This document shows, piece by piece, positions 46,713 to 55,911 of a DNA stretch of 64,000 nucleotides. The notes beneath the pieces are model-generated. The model searched no databases, was not told where the DNA came from, and worked only from the letters and a program-made list of their open reading frames with translations. The position numbers and the translations under genes were made by a program. How positions within the stretch are numbered: position 1 is the stretch's first letter; each line of letters opens with the position of its first letter. The stretch is from Cupriavidus sp. 2SB (GTDB taxonomy: Bacteria > Pseudomonadota > Gammaproteobacteria > Burkholderiales > Burkholderiaceae): the NCBI RefSeq assembly GCF_005503625.1, contig NZ_SCMX01000002.1, forward strand, positions 1 through 64,000, in the 5' to 3' direction.

Positions 46713-48143
46713 TCAGACTCGGAAGAATAGGAACGTCATCAGCAGGAACAGCGGCACCAGCACGGCGCACGAGTACGCCATGTAGCCGAAGAAACTCGGC
46801 ATGCGCACGCCGCGGCTCTCCGCAATCGCTTTCACCATCAGGTTGGGCGCGTTGCCGATATAGGTATTCGCGCCCATGAACACGGCGCCGGCCGAAATCG
46901 CCGCCAGGGTAGAGGCATCGCGCGTCATCAGCGTAGCGGCGTCGCCGCCGGCCGTGTTGAAGAATACAAGATAGGTCGGCGCATTATCGAGGAACGACGA
47001 CAGGATGCCGGTGGCCCAGAAATACATGCTGTCGATGGGCTGCCCATTGCTGTCGCTGACCGTACGGATCACACCGGAGAATGCGCCGTCCGTACCGGCC
47101 TTGAGCATCGCGATCACAGGGATGATGGTCAGGAAAATGCCGGCAAAGAGCTTGCCCACTTCGAGCATCGGCTCCCAGTTGAACTCATTGCCACTGCGCG
47201 CCGACGCCGGCGTCAAGATCAACGACAGGATCGTCACGATCACCAGCAACACATCGCGCACCAGCGCCGGCAGCGGCACCTCCGTGCCCATCACGTCGAC
47301 GGCGACACCGGGCTTCCAGAGTCCGCTCATCAGCACGAGACCAACCACCGCCACGAGCAGCAGGAAATTGATCTTGCCATCGATGCGGATGCCCGCCGAG
47401 TCCGGCGTGGGGTCCTGCCCACGCGGCAACTCCTCCTCGCGATTCAGAAAGTAATGCCGGTCAACGAAGTAAAACAGACTCAGCAGCACAACCCAGATGA
47501 ACAACGTCTCCGGCAGAAGGTTGCGCAGCGTCCAGGTGAATTCCACACCCTTGAGGAAGCCCAGGAACAGCGGCGGATCGCCCAGCGGCGTCAGCGCACC
47601 GCCGGCGTTGGCTACGAGGAAGATGAAGAACACCACTACATGTGCCACATGCTTGCGGTTATCGTTCGCGCGAAGCAGCGGGCGGATCAGCAACATGGCC
47701 GCGCCCGTGGTGCCCATGAGGCTGGCCAGTACCGTGCCCAACGCCAGGATGGTCGTATTCAGTTTCGGCGTGCCATGCAGGTTGCCGCGCACGCAGATGC
47801 CGCCCGCCACCACATAGAGCGCGGTCAGCAGCACGATGAACGGGATGTATTCGCCCAGCAGCGCGTGGACGGTGTTGGCCACAGCCGTGTGCAGGCCGAA
47901 CTGCATGGCGAACGGGACCAGGAACAGTGCGCCCCAGGCCATCGCGACCTTGCCGTAATGGTGATGCCAGAACTTCGGCGCGATCAGCGGGAACAGGGCA
48001 ATCGAAAGGAGAGTGCCGGCGAAGGGCACGCCCCAGACTGCGGAAAGCGTGGCGCCGTCGAGATCCGCCGCCTGCGCCCACGCAGGAAACAGCAATGTCG
48101 AGGCAAACAGAATCTGAGGAAGCAGCGTGACAACACGACGCAT
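46713..48143 (-). CDS. NhaD-type sodium:proton antiporter
   Basis: 476 residues with a possible signal-like first helix and about 11-12 more membrane helices. NhaD/CitM-superfamily motifs include FLVANAGGALTPLGDPPLFL and SSFLDNAPTYLVFFN with GNAPNLMVKAIAE, the re-entrant Asn-Ala-Pro loops. The likely role is Na+/H+ exchange across the inner membrane. A gggag ribosome site precedes the ATG. It is followed by the dehydrogenase gene after 5 bases. The 233-base gap to lutC has only a short unsupported ORF. Confidence 0.88.
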   Translation of the reverse strand: MRRVVTLLPQILFASTLLFPAWAQAADLDGATLSAVWGVPFAGTLLSIALFPLIAPKFWHHHYGKVAMAWGALFLVPFAMQFGLHTAVANTVHALLGEYIPFIVLLTALYVVAGGICVRGNLHGTPKLNTTILALGTVLASLMGTTGAAMLLIRPLLRANDNRKHVAHVVVFFIFLVANAGGALTPLGDPPLFLGFLKGVEFTWTLRNLLPETLFIWVVLLSLFYFVDRHYFLNREEELPRGQDPTPDSAGIRIDGKINFLLLVAVVGLVLMSGLWKPGVAVDVMGTEVPLPALVRDVLLVIVTILSLILTPASARSGNEFNWEPMLEVGKLFAGIFLTIIPVIAMLKAGTDGAFSGVIRTVSDSNGQPIDSMYFWATGILSSFLDNAPTYLVFFNTAGGDAATLMTRDASTLAAISAGAVFMGANTYIGNAPNLMVKAIAESRGVRMPSFFGYMAYSCAVLVPLFLLMTFLFFRV

Positions 48144-48376
48144 CGGATGAGGACTCCCTTTTTTTGAACCACTCGCGCGGCCCGTCGTGCGTGAAACGCA
48201 GCGGACCTGGGACTTCCCAGGCGTTGCCGGCGATGAACTGGATGACGAAACGCGCGCGCGTCCGGATTTTCACCAGGGCGTGGAACGTCAGCGCGCAACG
48301 AAGCGGTCAGTGTAAAGCAAAGCCCTTTGAGAAAGGTCTCAATGTGTCCGGCTGCGGTATTGGGTCATGTCGCCCT

Positions 48377-49069
48377 TCACACGGCATCCTGCTCCACCAG
48401 CACCACGTGGACCCGATACGGGCCATGCGCACCCAGTACGATCGTCTGTTCGATATCCCCGGTGCGGGAGGGACCGCTGATGATGTTGGTGGCGCGCGGC
48501 AACTGGCCGTGCTCGGCGCGCATGCGTGCAAAGGCCGCTTCCAGATTCGGGACGATGCGGGAGGCCGGCACCACCGCGATGTGCGTCTCGGGCAGCAGCG
48601 CTGCCGAAGCAAAGGTGTCGGGCCCCGACAGCAGCATCAGCGAGCCGGTCTCGGCAATCGCCACGAAGCACCCTGTGATGCCAACGAGATCGCCATGATC
48701 CCGATCTCCCTGCGGATCGCGCAGCGGCGGACGGCATTCCACCGTCAGTCCCGACTCGGCCCATGGCAGGTTTTCCAGAGCGGCCCACACCACCGCGCGG
48801 CGCACGAGTTTCAGGCCATCGAGATAGCGCGACACGGCACCCGGCACATCGGCCAGCGTGGCAACGCGGTCCACGGTCGACGCCATCTTCTGCGCCTGCA
48901 GGCTGAATGCTTCAGCCAGATCGCCATCGATGGCGGGTTGCGGTCCTTGCGGATGACGCTCGAGATAGTCGGCCACCGCCTGGCGCTCGCCATCGGTCAC
49001 CTTCGCGCCCCTGCCCTGGGCGGCACGGATGCGGGCAAAGATGCGGTCACGGGCGTCGTTGGTTTCCAT
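48377..49069 (-). CDS. lutC: LutC/YkgG-family lactate-utilisation protein
   Basis: 230 residues from the ATG at 49069 (METNDARDRIFARIRAAQG). The LUD domain carries GITGCFVAIAETGSLMLLSG and the C-terminal SGPSRTGDIEQTIVLGAHGP, both typical of LutC. LutABC together oxidise L-lactate with iron-sulfur subunits LutA and LutB, but neither is next to this gene. Either they lie elsewhere or this copy has another job. It is 38 bases downstream of pncB on the same strand. Confidence 0.9.
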   Translation of the reverse strand: METNDARDRIFARIRAAQGRGAKVTDGERQAVADYLERHPQGPQPAIDGDLAEAFSLQAQKMASTVDRVATLADVPGAVSRYLDGLKLVRRAVVWAALENLPWAESGLTVECRPPLRDPQGDRDHGDLVGITGCFVAIAETGSLMLLSGPDTFASAALLPETHIAVVPASRIVPNLEAAFARMRAEHGQLPRATNIISGPSRTGDIEQTIVLGAHGPYRVHVVLVEQDAV

Positions 49070-49107
49070 GTCGATGTGTAGAGATAACGGCTTGTACGAT
49101 GAATCGA

Positions 49108-50286
49108 TCAGCGACCCGCGCTGACCTCGAATACCTGCCGCAGATAAGACAGGTAGCCGGGGTCGTCGCACATGGTCTTCTCCGGGGTATCCGAAAGCTT
49201 GGCAACGGGCTGGCCGTTACAGCGGACCATCTTGATGACGATCTGCAACGGCGTGTAGCCCAGGTCGTTGGTCAGGTTGGTTCCTACGCCGAATGCGAGC
49301 TTGCAGCGGTGCCGGAACCGCTCGTAGAGCTCGATCACCTTCGGGATATGCAATGCGTCGCTGAAGATGAGCGTCTTGCTGCGGGGATCCACGCGGTTGG
49401 CCGCGTAGTGAGCCAGCATGCGCTCGCCCCATTCGAACGGATCGCCGGAATCGTGGCGTACGCCATCGAACAGCTTGCAAAAGAACAAATCGAAATCACG
49501 CAGGAAGGCATCGAACCCATAGGTGTCTGAAAGCGCGATGCCCAAATCGCCACGGTACTCGCGCGCCCAGTTCTCCAGCGCGTAGACCTGCGAATCGCGC
49601 AGTCGCGGCCCCAGCGCCTGGCACGCCTGCAGGTACTCGTGCGCCATCGTGCCGAGCGGCGTCATGTTGTGCAGCCGCGCGAAATGGACGTTGCTGGTGC
49701 CCGCCAGTTGCGGGCCAAGGATCGATCGCATCGACAGGAGAACCTCCTCCTGCCAGTCTCGTGAGAAGCGGCGGCGCGTGCCGTAGTCGGCAATCACGCA
49801 GTCTGTGTATTGCGGCACCTTGAGCAGGTCCAGCTTCTCTTCTAGCCGGCGGCGCCCTTCCTGCAGATCGGGCTGCGGCTGCGTCCGACGGAAATACACC
49901 TCGTTGACGATGGCCAGGAGCGGGATCTCGAACAGGATGGTATGCAGCCACGGACCACGGATCTCGATGTCGATCTCGCCGTTGCCCGACGGCGATGGCT
50001 GCACCATCACGTACTTCTCGTTCAGGTGAAACAGCGCCAGGAAATCGACGAAATCGCTCTTGATGAAGCGCATGCCGCGCAGGTACTCCAGCTCGTCGTC
50101 GCTGAAACGCAACTCGCAAAGGCTGGCAAGCTCGGCCCTGATCTCATCGACATAGGGCGTAAGGTCCACGCCCACGTTGCGGCACTTGAAACGGTACTCG
50201 ACCTGGGCCTGCGGGAAATGGTGCAGCACCACCTGCATCATCGTGAATTTGTACAGGTCGGTGTCGAGCAGGGAGCGAATGATCAT
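49108..50286 (-). CDS. pncB: Nicotinate phosphoribosyltransferase
   Basis: 392 residues. It joins nicotinate to PRPP in the NAD salvage pathway. It begins [20 protein letters not shown] as in the classic PncB family. Residues for PRPP binding lie in [13 protein letters not shown] and [12 protein letters not shown], and [11 protein letters not shown] is conserved. The autophosphorylated His is probably the one in [12 protein letters not shown]. Full length. Confidence 0.96.
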   Translation of the reverse strand: MIIRSLLDTDLYKFTMMQVVLHHFPQAQVEYRFKCRNVGVDLTPYVDEIRAELASLCELRFSDDELEYLRGMRFIKSDFVDFLALFHLNEKYVMVQPSPSGNGEIDIEIRGPWLHTILFEIPLLAIVNEVYFRRTQPQPDLQEGRRRLEEKLDLLKVPQYTDCVIADYGTRRRFSRDWQEEVLLSMRSILGPQLAGTSNVHFARLHNMTPLGTMAHEYLQACQALGPRLRDSQVYALENWAREYRGDLGIALSDTYGFDAFLRDFDLFFCKLFDGVRHDSGDPFEWGERMLAHYAANRVDPRSKTLIFSDALHIPKVIELYERFRHRCKLAFGVGTNLTNDLGYTPLQIVIKMVRCNGQPVAKLSDTPEKTMCDDPGYLSYLRQVFEVSAGR

Positions 50287-50341
50287 AGCGGGGGGCGGGG
50301 CGCACGGCGTGCCGATGACAGGCCCTCATGCTAACCGAAAG

Positions 50342-50890
50342 TCACGCGCCATCGAGTCCCATGAGTCGCAATGGCGCACGCGGCGCGGATTGCAGGCACC
50401 AGAGCTGCCCGCCCCGCCCGTCCGCGCACGTGACAAGCATGGCCTGGCCGCGCGGCACTGCGGCGGGCAGCGGTTCGGCAAAGTTGCCCGATGCCACGAT
50501 GATCCGCTCCTGATAAACCGCCTTGCCCGCCTGATCGAAGCGAAGGACCTGGATCAAGGTATCGGGCGACGGCTGGAGATCTTTTTCGCAAGGCACCAGC
50601 CCGTCGCGGTTGCAGTTGGCCATCGCGACACCGGCCGGTGTACGTTCCACGCTGAAGCTGTCCCATTCGAACGTTGTCAGGGACGCCAGCGCCACGGGCT
50701 GGTCCGACTGTGCACGCGAGGCCACCAGTCGCGAGACGACGCTGCCTGCCATGTCGCCCCGAGGCACCGCTGCCTGCGGCGACTGCGCCATCGCCGGCAC
50801 AGTGACCAAACTGGCCGACATGATGCCTACGCCACAAAGCACGCCCAGCACGGTATGCGCCGCCATGGCCAACTTCGCTCGTCCGGTCAC
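50342..50890 (-). CDS. Exported hypothetical protein
   Basis: 182 residues. A signal peptide (1-35, ending VPAMAQ) precedes a mature domain of about 147 residues with four cysteines (NCNRDGLVPCEKD and TCADG...LWC), likely two disulfides. I do not recognise a family. It lies 55 bases upstream of pncB on the same strand, with no obvious terminator between, so it may be co-transcribed. Confidence 0.65.
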   Translation of the reverse strand: MTGRAKLAMAAHTVLGVLCGVGIMSASLVTVPAMAQSPQAAVPRGDMAGSVVSRLVASRAQSDQPVALASLTTFEWDSFSVERTPAGVAMANCNRDGLVPCEKDLQPSPDTLIQVLRFDQAGKAVYQERIIVASGNFAEPLPAAVPRGQAMLVTCADGRGGQLWCLQSAPRAPLRLMGLDGA

Positions 50891-51248
50891 GTTTCACTCT
50901 CCAGATAGCCACGCATGAGACGTGGGAATAGTAGTCTTTCCGTCCGGGCTCCGCGACCAGTCAACCGCCCGAAAACCGCATGGCGGGCCGATTTCGGCAC
51001 CGAAGGGGATGGAAAGTACATAAAGAAATAAGAAAACTATCTTACCCGGCTATATAGACTCGCTATCCTTGCGGAGTGGCTCAGCTACAATATCGGTCTT
51101 TGAAAGGCCACGGCCCCCGTTCGCCCCAAGTTACCCCGATTGACATACACGTCGTTCGACGCGTAGCGGGCAACTTCGCAAGAGCGGCGGCAAGAAGCGG
51201 CCCTGGACAAATCCCCATCGAAGACCGATCCGTTTTTCTGGAACCGAA
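50891..51248. promoter_or_regulatory. Divergent region upstream of fdxA
   Basis: 358 bases without a gene. An AT-rich island at 51015-51060 and the -10-like TATATA (51051-51056) and TACAAT (51086-51091) may belong to fdxA promoters on the plus strand; no good -35 is in register. A possible leader of about 150 bases precedes fdxA. I see no riboswitch-like fold. Confidence 0.35.
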
Positions 51249-51572
51249 ATGACTCACGTTGTCACCGAAGCCTGCATCCGTTGCCGTTACACCGACTGCG
51301 TTGATGTGTGTCCGGTCGATTGTTTCCGCGAAGGCCCGAACTTCCTGGCCATCGATCCCGACGAGTGCATCGATTGCGCCGTATGTGTGGCCGAATGCCC
51401 GGTGAACGCGATCTACGCCGAGGAAGACGTCCCCGGCGATCAGCAGGCATACATCGAGCTGAACGCCGAACTGTCGCGCAGCTGGCCGTCCATCACCAAG
51501 ACCAAGGCCCCGCTGGCCGAGGCCGAGGAATGGAAGGACGCGACCGACAAGCTGCAGTACCTGCAGCGATAA
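51249..51572 (+). CDS. fdxA: Seven-iron ferredoxin FdxA
   Basis: 107 residues. The N-terminal half has the [3Fe-4S]/[4Fe-4S] pattern of Fdx[20 protein letters not shown] and [18 protein letters not shown]. The C-terminal half is an acidic extension ([19 protein letters not shown]). It is a small cytoplasmic electron carrier. A ferredoxin-NADP reductase gene follows 134 bases downstream, suggesting a working redox pair. Confidence 0.95.
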   Translation: MTHVVTEACIRCRYTDCVDVCPVDCFREGPNFLAIDPDECIDCAVCVAECPVNAIYAEEDVPGDQQAYIELNAELSRSWPSITKTKAPLAEAEEWKDATDKLQYLQR

Positions 51573-51706
51573 GAGAAGACCGACGCGCCAGCATAGACTC
51601 CGGCGGATTCAGCCTGAGCGGCTGGCCAGCGTCAAAGAAAGCCCGTCCCCACGCGCTTTCCCGTAATACCGGGCACGCCATTGCCCCCAAACGTATCAGG
51701 ACGAAT

Positions 51707-52810
51707 ATGGACTTGAGCATTCCTAATCCCGTGGCCGACGCAACGCAGCAGGCTGGCGGCAACACCGGTGGCCAGCCGCTGGAAATCGATGCGCTGATCG
51801 TTGGCGCAGGCCCGGTCGGGCTGTTCCAGGTGTTTGAACTGGGCCTGCTCGAAATCAAGGCCCACGTGATCGACTCGCTCAAGGTAGTGGGCGGCCAGTG
51901 CGTGGAGCTGTATCCGGACAAGCCCATCTACGACATCCCGGCCGTGCCCATCTGCACCGGCCAGGAACTGACCGACAACCTGCTCAAGCAGATCGAACCG
52001 TTCTCGCCGACATTCCACCTGGGCCAGGAAGTGGCCGTGGTGGAGCGCCGTGAAGACGGCCGCTTCTTCGTGGAAACGTCGACCGGCACGCGCTTCATCA
52101 CCAAAACCATCTTCATCGCTGCCGGCGTGGGGTCGTTCCAGCCGCGTACGCTCAAGGTGGAAGGCATCGACAAGTTCGATGGCAAGCAACTGTTCTACCG
52201 CGTGAAGGATCCGAGCCGCTTCCACGGCCGCAACCTCGTTGTCGTGGGCGGTGGCGATTCGGCGCTGGACTGGACGCTGGACCTCGTTGGCAAGGCCGAG
52301 TCGGTGGTGATGATCCACCGCCGCGATGGTTTCCGTGCCGCGCCGGCATCGGTGGCCAAGATGCGCGAGCTGTGCGAACAGATGGAAATGCAGTTCCTGG
52401 TCGGCCAGATTGGCGGCTATGAAGAGAAGGACGGCGTTCTCACCGAAGTGAAGGTGACCGGCGGTGACGGCGTGACGCGCCGCCTGCCCGTGGACGACGT
52501 GCTGGTCTTCTTTGGCTTGTCGCCGAAGCTGGGTCCGATCGCCGAATGGGGCCTGGAACTCGAACGCAAGCAGATCAAGGTGGATACCGAGAAGTTCGAA
52601 ACGAACATCCCGGGCATCTTTGCCGTGGGCGACATCAACACGTACCCGGGCAAGAAGAAGCTGATCCTGTCGGGCTTCCACGAAGCCGCCCTGGCAGCGT
52701 TCGGCGCCGCGCCGTACATCTTCCCGGACAAGAAGATCCACATGCAATACACCACCACCTCGCCGAAGCTGCACAAGGTGCTGGGCGTGGAATCGCCGGT
52801 CTTCGACTGA
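51707..52810 (+). CDS. Ferredoxin--NADP+ reductase, thioredoxin-reductase-like type
   Basis: 367 residues from the ATG at 51707 behind aggac. FAD-binding motif [16 protein letters not shown] (about 30-45), NADPH motif [16 protein letters not shown] (about 178-193) and [20 protein letters not shown] for the second FAD contact. It lacks the CxxC disulfide of thioredoxin reductase, which defines this FNR type. It shuttles electrons between NADPH and ferredoxin, very likely FdxA. The stop is followed by a terminator. Confidence 0.94.
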   Translation: MDLSIPNPVADATQQAGGNTGGQPLEIDALIVGAGPVGLFQVFELGLLEIKAHVIDSLKVVGGQCVELYPDKPIYDIPAVPICTGQELTDNLLKQIEPFSPTFHLGQEVAVVERREDGRFFVETSTGTRFITKTIFIAAGVGSFQPRTLKVEGIDKFDGKQLFYRVKDPSRFHGRNLVVVGGGDSALDWTLDLVGKAESVVMIHRRDGFRAAPASVAKMRELCEQMEMQFLVGQIGGYEEKDGVLTEVKVTGGDGVTRRLPVDDVLVFFGLSPKLGPIAEWGLELERKQIKVDTEKFETNIPGIFAVGDINTYPGKKKLILSGFHEAALAAFGAAPYIFPDKKIHMQYTTTSPKLHKVLGVESPVFD

Positions 52811-52828
52811 TCGTTTTTGGTCGATCGC

Positions 52829-52858
52829 AAAAAAGTCGCCTCCGGGCGATTTTTTTGT
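52829..52858 (+). terminator. Terminator after ferredoxin reductase
   Basis: aaaaaagtcgcc-tccg-ggcgattttttt: a six-pair GC core extended by A-U pairs (52829-52858), with a strong T-run. Confidence 0.9.
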
Positions 52859-52886
52859 TTGCACAAATCAAAAAGCTGGCTATAAT
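52859..52886 (+). promoter_or_regulatory. Upstream promoter P1 of tRNA-Asn
   Basis: TTGCAC (52859-52864), 16 bases, TATAAT (52881-52886). The -10 context agctggctataat resembles P2 (agctggttataat). It would add a leader of about 160 bases to the tRNA. Confidence 0.6.
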
Positions 52887-53008
52887 GCGGCCTCGCTGTT
52901 GAACACGGCAACGCAGCAAAGGGCGGAAACGCTTGCTGCAGGCCAGTTCCAGAGCAAACCAGAGTTTTAGCGACAACCTTCTGACGAAAACAAAACGTTA
53001 AAAAGTTG

Positions 53009-53038
53009 TTGACGAAACGAAGAGAAGCTGGTTATAAT
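53009..53038 (+). promoter_or_regulatory. Promoter P2 of tRNA-Asn
   Basis: TTGACG (53009-53014), 18 bases, TATAAT (53033-53038), 15 bases before the tRNA. It is preceded by the A-tract 16-mer AAAAAGTTGTTGACGA (53000-53015) also found at the tRNA-Gly cluster. Confidence 0.8.
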
Positions 53039-53053
53039 TTCTTTCTCATCTGT

Positions 53054-53129
53054 TCCCCGATAGCTCAGTTGGTAGAGCGCCGGACTGTTAATCCGTAGGT
53101 CCCTGGTTCGAGCCCAGGTCGGGGAGCCA
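53054..53129 (+). tRNA. tRNA-Asn (anticodon GUU)
   Basis: 76 bases: tccccga/tcgggga acceptor, agctcagttggtagagc D-arm, ctGTTaa anticodon loop, ggttcgagccc T-arm, encoded CCA. It has its own promoters and terminator. Confidence 0.98.
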
Positions 53130-53143
53130 AAAAATTCAAGGTG

Positions 53144-53172
53144 AAGGCCGATACGAAAGTATCGGCCTTTTT
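53144..53172 (+). terminator. Terminator after tRNA-Asn
   Basis: aaggccgatac-gaaa-gtatcggcctt (53144-53169), a perfect 11-bp stem with a GNRA loop and T-run. Confidence 0.95.
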
Positions 53173-53566
53173 CCTTTGTGGTTCGCCGTCGAACCACACC
53201 AGGCTCCGCACACCCCCCCCCACGCCGCCCCCTTGCCGCGCATTCTGCGGTAAAATGCTCGATTGCCCTGATGTACTTGACTGACCTCCGGTATACCTGT
53301 AAAAGGTTACCGGCGTATTTCTTGCGCAATATTCACGGAAACAGGTAGTCCACCAAGTTTTTACCTAGCTAGGAAAATTTGGCCCGTCACCCCTGACACT
53401 GGCAGTACGGATCTCGGTCCACAGGCAGGTTGTTCTAGGGGGCGCACCCCGGCATCAGCCGGCGCGTGCGATTACCACCGTCGCAGAAGGCTCCGGAGCC
53501 CGATGTGGCACCGTTTCCCCTCTATGAACCTACCCGCCCCTGTGGCGGTCATCCTGAAGGACTGAA
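53173..53566 (+). promoter_or_regulatory. rpsU upstream region with long leader
   Basis: 394 bases between the tRNA-Asn terminator and rpsU. It holds a run of nine C (53213-53221) and a -10-like TAAAAT (53251-53256). A leader of about 300 bases follows, with a palindrome cctagctagg (53364-53373) and GC-rich pairing segments. The only ORF of note is the 13-codon one at 53524-53565. The promoter call is weak; long leaders on ribosomal protein genes often carry autoregulatory structure. Confidence 0.4.
53524..53565 (+). CDS. Possible 13-residue upstream ORF abutting rpsU
   Basis: ATG-started [13 protein letters not shown] with stop TGA at 53563-53565, one base before the TTG start of rpsU. The rpsU ribosome site (gaagga) lies inside its last codons, an arrangement suited to translational coupling. 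It has no good ribosome site of its own, so it may be chance. Confidence 0.3.
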   Translation: MNLPAPVAVILKD

Positions 53567-53779
53567 TTGACTAAGATCGTTCTGAAACCGGGCGAGCCCG
53601 TTGAAGTTGCAATGCGTCGTTTCCGTCGCGCCATTCTGCAGACTGGCCTGATCGTGGAACTGAAGAGCCGCACCGCCTACGAAAAGCCGACGACCGAGCG
53701 CAAGCGCAAGAAGAAGGCTGCCGAGGCTCGCCTGCGCAAGCGTCTGCGCATGCAAATGCTGCCGAAGAAGCTCTACTGA
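53567..53779 (+). CDS. rpsU: 30S ribosomal protein S21
   Basis: 70 residues: (M)[20 protein letters not shown], then a basic tail with [20 protein letters not shown]. The start codon is TTG (53567-53569), behind gaagga; no in-frame ATG fits. S21 sits near the anti-Shine-Dalgarno end of 16S rRNA and affects initiation. It is monocistronic, with a terminator 16 bases on. It is not in the classic rpsU-dnaG-rpoD operon, as dnaG is not next to it. Confidence 0.96.
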   Translation: MTKIVLKPGEPVEVAMRRFRRAILQTGLIVELKSRTAYEKPTTERKRKKKAAEARLRKRLRMQMLPKKLY

Positions 53780-53794
53780 TTCGCGCACTGCCCT

Positions 53795-53827
53795 AAAAAA
53801 CCGCCAGTTCACCTGGCGGTTTTTTTT
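53795..53827 (+). terminator. Terminator after rpsU
   Basis: aaaaaaccgccag-ttcac-ctggcggtttttt (53795-53827) with eight T; a strong intrinsic terminator. Confidence 0.95.
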
Positions 53828-53908
53828 CGCCCAGACTCCACGCCCCGCCACCGGATGGAATGGAGTGAATGCGAAGCGCCAACAATCGGGCACACGTTGG
53901 CCGGCATA

Positions 53909-54853
53909 ATGGCGGAACACCGCTTTCGGGGAACCCTAGCCTTGACTGCCATTCTGCAGATGCGCAATGTGCGCAAACTCTACGGCGACACCGTTGTCGT
54001 CAACGACCTCGACCTCGAGGTCCATCCCGGGCAGTGCTTCGGACTGCTTGGCCCCAACGGCGCCGGCAAGACCACCACGCTGCGCATGCTGCTGGGGCTC
54101 ACCACACCCGCCTCGGGCACCCTGACACTCTGCGGCGAGCCGATTCCTCAGCGCGCACCACAAGCGCGCATGCGCGTGGGCGTGGTGCCGCAGTTCGACA
54201 ACCTCGACCCGGACTTCTCCGTGATCGAGAACCTGCGGATCTTTGGCCGCTACTTCGGCCTCTCGTCTGCCGAGATTGCTGCGCGCGTGCCGAAGCTGCT
54301 GGAGTTCGCGCGACTCGAAAGCAAAGCCAATGCCCAGGTCCGCGAGTTGTCCGGCGGCATGCGAAGGCGCCTGACGGTGGCGCGTGCGCTGATCAACGAC
54401 CCTGACCTGCTCGTCATGGACGAACCCACCACCGGCCTGGACCCGCAGGCCCGGCACCTGATCTGGGAGCGGCTTCGTTCCCTGCTGGCAGCGGGAAAGA
54501 CGATCCTTCTGACCACGCACTTCATGGAAGAGGCGGAGAGGCTCTGCGACCACCTTTGCGTGATCGACGCCGGGCGCAAGATTGCCGAAGGCAAGCCGCA
54601 CGAGCTGATCGACCGAGAAATCGGGTGCGATGTCGTGGAAATCTACGGCGACGAGTTGGAGCCGCTACGCCACACGCTGACGCCACTATCCGAACGCACC
54701 GAGATGCGCGGCGAGACACTCTTCTGCTATGTGCGGGAACCCGATCCGCTTCTGGCCGCGCTCCATGGCAAGGGCGGCGTGCGCTACCTGCATCGGCCAG
54801 CCAACCTCGAGGATGTGTTCCTTAAGCTGACCGGCCGGGAAATGCGCGACTAA
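53909..54853 (+). CDS. nodI: NodI-type ABC transporter ATP-binding protein
   Basis: 314 residues from the ATG at 53909; a TTG at 53942 (giving [15 protein letters not shown]) is equally possible, since CATAAT before the ATG could be a -10. Walker [11 protein letters not shown], signature LSGGMRRRL, Walker [14 protein letters not shown] and switch LLTTH are complete. It belongs to the DRA/NodI group. Rhizobial NodI with NodJ exports lipochito-oligosaccharides, but such pairs are widespread in Burkholderiales that do not nodulate, so the substrate here is unknown. nodJ follows after 33 bases. Confidence 0.88.
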   Translation: MAEHRFRGTLALTAILQMRNVRKLYGDTVVVNDLDLEVHPGQCFGLLGPNGAGKTTTLRMLLGLTTPASGTLTLCGEPIPQRAPQARMRVGVVPQFDNLDPDFSVIENLRIFGRYFGLSSAEIAARVPKLLEFARLESKANAQVRELSGGMRRRLTVARALINDPDLLVMDEPTTGLDPQARHLIWERLRSLLAAGKTILLTTHFMEEAERLCDHLCVIDAGRKIAEGKPHELIDREIGCDVVEIYGDELEPLRHTLTPLSERTEMRGETLFCYVREPDPLLAALHGKGGVRYLHRPANLEDVFLKLTGREMRD

Positions 54854-54886
54854 TGCGAACGTTGATGCGACCGACGAGAGATTGAG

Positions 54887-55738
54887 ATGAGCGAACACGA
54901 TCCACATAGTCCCGGCGTCGCCCTGGGTGGCACCCCTTCTGTACCTGCTCGCCAACACTATCCCCAGCCCCTGCTGCCGCGCAATATGCGCAACTGGATG
55001 ATGGTCTGGTATCGCAACTACATGGTCTGGAAAAAGCTGGCCATCCCGTCGATGATCGGCAACCTGGCCGACCCAATGATCTACCTGTTCGGACTGGGGC
55101 TGGGCCTTGGGCTGCTGGTCGGGCAGGTCAACGGGGTCTCGTATATTGCCTTCCTGGCGGCCGGCACCACGGCATCGAGCGTGATGATGTCCGCGAGCTT
55201 CGAGTCGATGTATTCGGCATTTTCGCGCATGCATGTCCAGCGCACCTGGGAAGCCATCATGCATGCGCCCCTGACGCTCGGTGACGTGGTCCTGGGCGAA
55301 ATACTCTGGGCGGCGAGCAAGGCGGTGTTATCAGGATCGGCCATCATGCTGGTGGCAGGCGTGCTGGGCTACGCGCAGTTCCCGAGCGCACTGGCGGCCC
55401 TGCCGGTCATCGTCCTGGCCGGCATCACGTTCGCGAGCCTGGCGATGATTGTGACGGCCCTTGCCCCGAGCTACGACTTCTTCATGTTCTACCAGACGCT
55501 GGTCATGACGCCGATGCTGCTGCTCTCCGGCGTGTTCTTCCCACTGGAGCAACTGCCAGAAGGCGCGCAGAAGGCGACACAAGTCCTGCCGCTCGCACAT
55601 GCCGTGGCACTGATTCGTCCGTTGATGCTGGGAAGGCCCGTGGAAAACGCCGCGCTGCACGTCGTGGTGCTGGCGATCTATGCGGTGGTGGCGCTGGTGG
55701 CGGCGCTGGTGCTGCTACGGAGGAGGATGTTGCGGTGA
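54887..55738 (+). CDS. nodJ: NodJ-type ABC transporter permease
   Basis: 283 residues. A 35-residue Pro-rich cytoplasmic N-terminus precedes six predicted membrane helices of the ABC-2 fold. MVWYRNYMVWKKLAIPSMIG and the segment with LSGVFFPLEQLPEGAQ are family-typical. It ends in a basic LLRRRMLR. It forms the channel for the NodI-like ATPase upstream. Export of a lipid or glycolipid is the usual role of this class; not provable here. Confidence 0.9.
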   Translation: MSEHDPHSPGVALGGTPSVPARQHYPQPLLPRNMRNWMMVWYRNYMVWKKLAIPSMIGNLADPMIYLFGLGLGLGLLVGQVNGVSYIAFLAAGTTASSVMMSASFESMYSAFSRMHVQRTWEAIMHAPLTLGDVVLGEILWAASKAVLSGSAIMLVAGVLGYAQFPSALAALPVIVLAGITFASLAMIVTALAPSYDFFMFYQTLVMTPMLLLSGVFFPLEQLPEGAQKATQVLPLAHAVALIRPLMLGRPVENAALHVVVLAIYAVVALVAALVLLRRRMLR

Positions 55739-55765
55739 GTGTTTGATACTTGCCGGAAGCCGGCT

Positions 55766-55884
55766 CCCCTCTCCCGCGCAGCGGGAGAGGGGTTGGGGGT
55801 GAGGGTCAGCGGTTCAAGTTGCGACGATTTCGGCAAGCAGAACCTCCAGCCCTCTCCCCCGCCCCTCTCCCATAGGGAGAGGGG
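55766..55884. repeat. Pair of inverted GC-rich hairpin elements
   Basis: The first is cccctctcccgc-gca-gcgggagagggg (55766-55792), a perfect 12-bp stem followed by ttgggggtgaggg. The second is cccctctccc-ata-gggagagggg (55862-55884), preceded by the reverse complement of that tail (cagccctctccc). They form an inverted pair in the nodJ-metZ gap. The motif resembles dispersed extragenic palindromes seen in many GC-rich proteobacteria; it may also protect both convergent mRNA ends. Confidence 0.7.
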
Positions 55885-55911
55885 AGAAAACCCGTGGCAG
55901 GGGGAGCGCTG

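Noticed and set aside
48144..48273. Minus-strand frame upstream of nhaD encoding KIRTRARFVIQFIAGNAWEV
   Set aside because: It looks somewhat protein-like but overlaps nhaD out of frame and lacks a ribosome site; it may be a decayed remnant but cannot be supported.
52967..53329. A minus-strand 120-codon frame over tRNA-Asn
   Set aside because: It runs through the tRNA and its terminator; typical spurious tRNA-antisense prediction.
53909..55738. NodI/NodJ as evidence for nodulation
   Set aside because: The pair is common in non-symbiotic Burkholderiales, and no nodABC or symbiosis gene is in the window.
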